A stretch of DNA of 64,000 nucleotides from Paludibacter sp. (lineage in GTDB: Bacteria > Bacteroidota > Bacteroidia > Bacteroidales > Paludibacteraceae), in the NCBI RefSeq assembly GCF_009712605.1, contig NZ_WASO01000015.1:463667-527666 (forward strand), in the 5' to 3' direction. A model generated the notes under the pieces. It saw only the letters and a list, made by a program, of their open reading frames with translations. It searched no databases and had not been told where the DNA came from. Shown in pieces: positions 63,522 through 64,000 of the stretch (its first letter is position 1; the number at the start of each line of letters is the position of its first letter). The translations under genes were made by a program, and so were the position numbers.

Positions 63522-64000
63522 CTATTGTTTTGTAATACTAATGGTTAAATTGGCAACATCGGCTTTTATCTGGTAATTGCCGGCAGATACGATATTCCAT
63601 TTGTTGTCATCCGAAGCGCCTCCTTTGTGCAGATACATTTGTGTATCGTCCGTTCTCATGTACATGTCCTGACCCCAGTCGGTATTCCGGTTGACGGGAA
63701 ACTTAAACTCTCCGGCAACCATCGGACCAGAATAAACGAAGACACATCCATCCGTGGCATCTTCCGTCATGGCAACGGCATTGGAAATATCCCATCCGAT
63801 CGGAGTAGCGCTACCAACCATAAACAGTTGTAGGCGGTTGATTGAAATGGCGTTGGTGAGCAGGTTCAGCGTAATGGTGTAGTATCCTCTCTTGGCGATT
63901 GTCCATTTGTTGTCGTCAGAAGCGCCGCCGTGATGCAGGTACATGTGTGTATCGTCCGTTCTCATGTACATATCCTGTCCCCAGTCCGAATTCCGATTAA
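63522..64000 (-). CDS. SusE/SusF-like surface glycan-binding protein, N-terminal part missing
   Basis: The frame stays open to the window edge, so the gene continues beyond base 64000; about 158 C-terminal residues are present. Two tandem starch-binding-type beta domains are visible, each ending in the block DWGQDMYMRTDDT, MYLH, GGASDDNKW and a beta hairpin ending in SI. The two copies are almost identical in this block (NRNSDWG and NRNTDWG starts). This matches SusE/SusF outer-membrane lipoproteins that hold alpha-glucan at the cell surface. Its place upstream of GH66 and GH31 matches the known dextran locus order. The SusC/SusD genes should lie beyond the window. Confidence 0.85.
   Translation of the reverse strand, partial: NRNSDWGQDMYMRTDDTHMYLHHGGASDDNKWTIAKRGYYTITLNLLTNAISINRLQLFMVGSATPIGWDISNAVAMTEDATDGCVFVYSGPMVAGEFKFPVNRNTDWGQDMYMRTDDTQMYLHKGGASDDNKWNIVSAGNYQIKADVANLTISITKQ

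Overview
The window reads as chromosome of a Bacteroidota bacterium, most likely order Bacteroidales. The evidence is two SusC/SusD pairs, an ECF-sigma/FecR pair with the C-terminal FecR extension usual in this phylum, lipoprotein signals, almost no Shine-Dalgarno sequences, and several exact copies of the Bacteroidota -7 promoter box TAnnTTTG. Genus cannot be fixed from the sequence; Paludibacter/Dysgonomonas-like bacteria are plausible. The window is dominated by glycan-degradation loci (PULs).

Layout. (1) 1-1091: end of a metallophosphoesterase gene. (2) 1421-10486: a co-directional block with a GH2 enzyme, a secreted FAD-dependent oxidoreductase with SLH-like C-terminal repeats, a Tat-exported DUF4434 protein, a secreted ADP-ribosylglycohydrolase-fold protein with a jelly-roll domain, and a DUF5009/NagX-like membrane acyltransferase; a convergent cutC follows. 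(3) 11544-18498: ECF sigma factor, a 526-bp structured gap, FecR anti-sigma, then SusC/SusD pair 1. (4) 18990-30640: SusC (with STN signalling domain)/SusD pair 2, two GH29 alpha-fucosidases, a beta-propeller protein and a GH35 beta-galactosidase. (5) 30673-30918: an intergenic region packed with inverted repeats. (6) 31039-45685: GH92, GH125, GH92, GH2, GH3, a ROK regulator and GH20, closed by a strong terminator. (7) 45812-54654, minus strand: acyltransferase, NYN nuclease with a hairpin leader, S9 peptidase, and an RNA-remodelling group (two RRM proteins, a cold-shock protein, a DEAD-box helicase) with a PAQR membrane protein and a beta-barrel-like protein. (8) 55091-64000, minus strand: an LSm-like membrane protein and the distal half of a dextran PUL (SusE/F-like lipoprotein, GH66 dextranase, GH31, an alpha/alpha-toroid enzyme).

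How the genes work together. Region 6 plus the galactosidase and fucosidases of region 4 supply the activities needed to trim N-glycans from the outside in: fucose and galactose (GH29, GH35), GlcNAc (GH20), alpha-mannose (GH92, GH125) and the core beta-mannose (GH2). The two SusC/D pairs would import the oligosaccharides. The ECF/FecR pair, probably sensing through the STN domain of the second SusC, would control expression. No endo-glycosidase or PNGase is in view. The GH145/PL42-like propeller protein between the fucosidases leaves a plant arabinogalactan-type substrate possible for region 4. Region 8 resembles the dextran locus layout known from Bacteroides (SusE-like, GH66, GH31).

Non-coding features that stand out are a pair of 240-245 bp MITE-like elements with terminal inverted repeats and 3-bp target duplications, one of which sits inside the dextran operon; the 30.7-30.9 kb inverted-repeat array; and a promoter-plus-two-hairpin leader ending at the NYN start codon.
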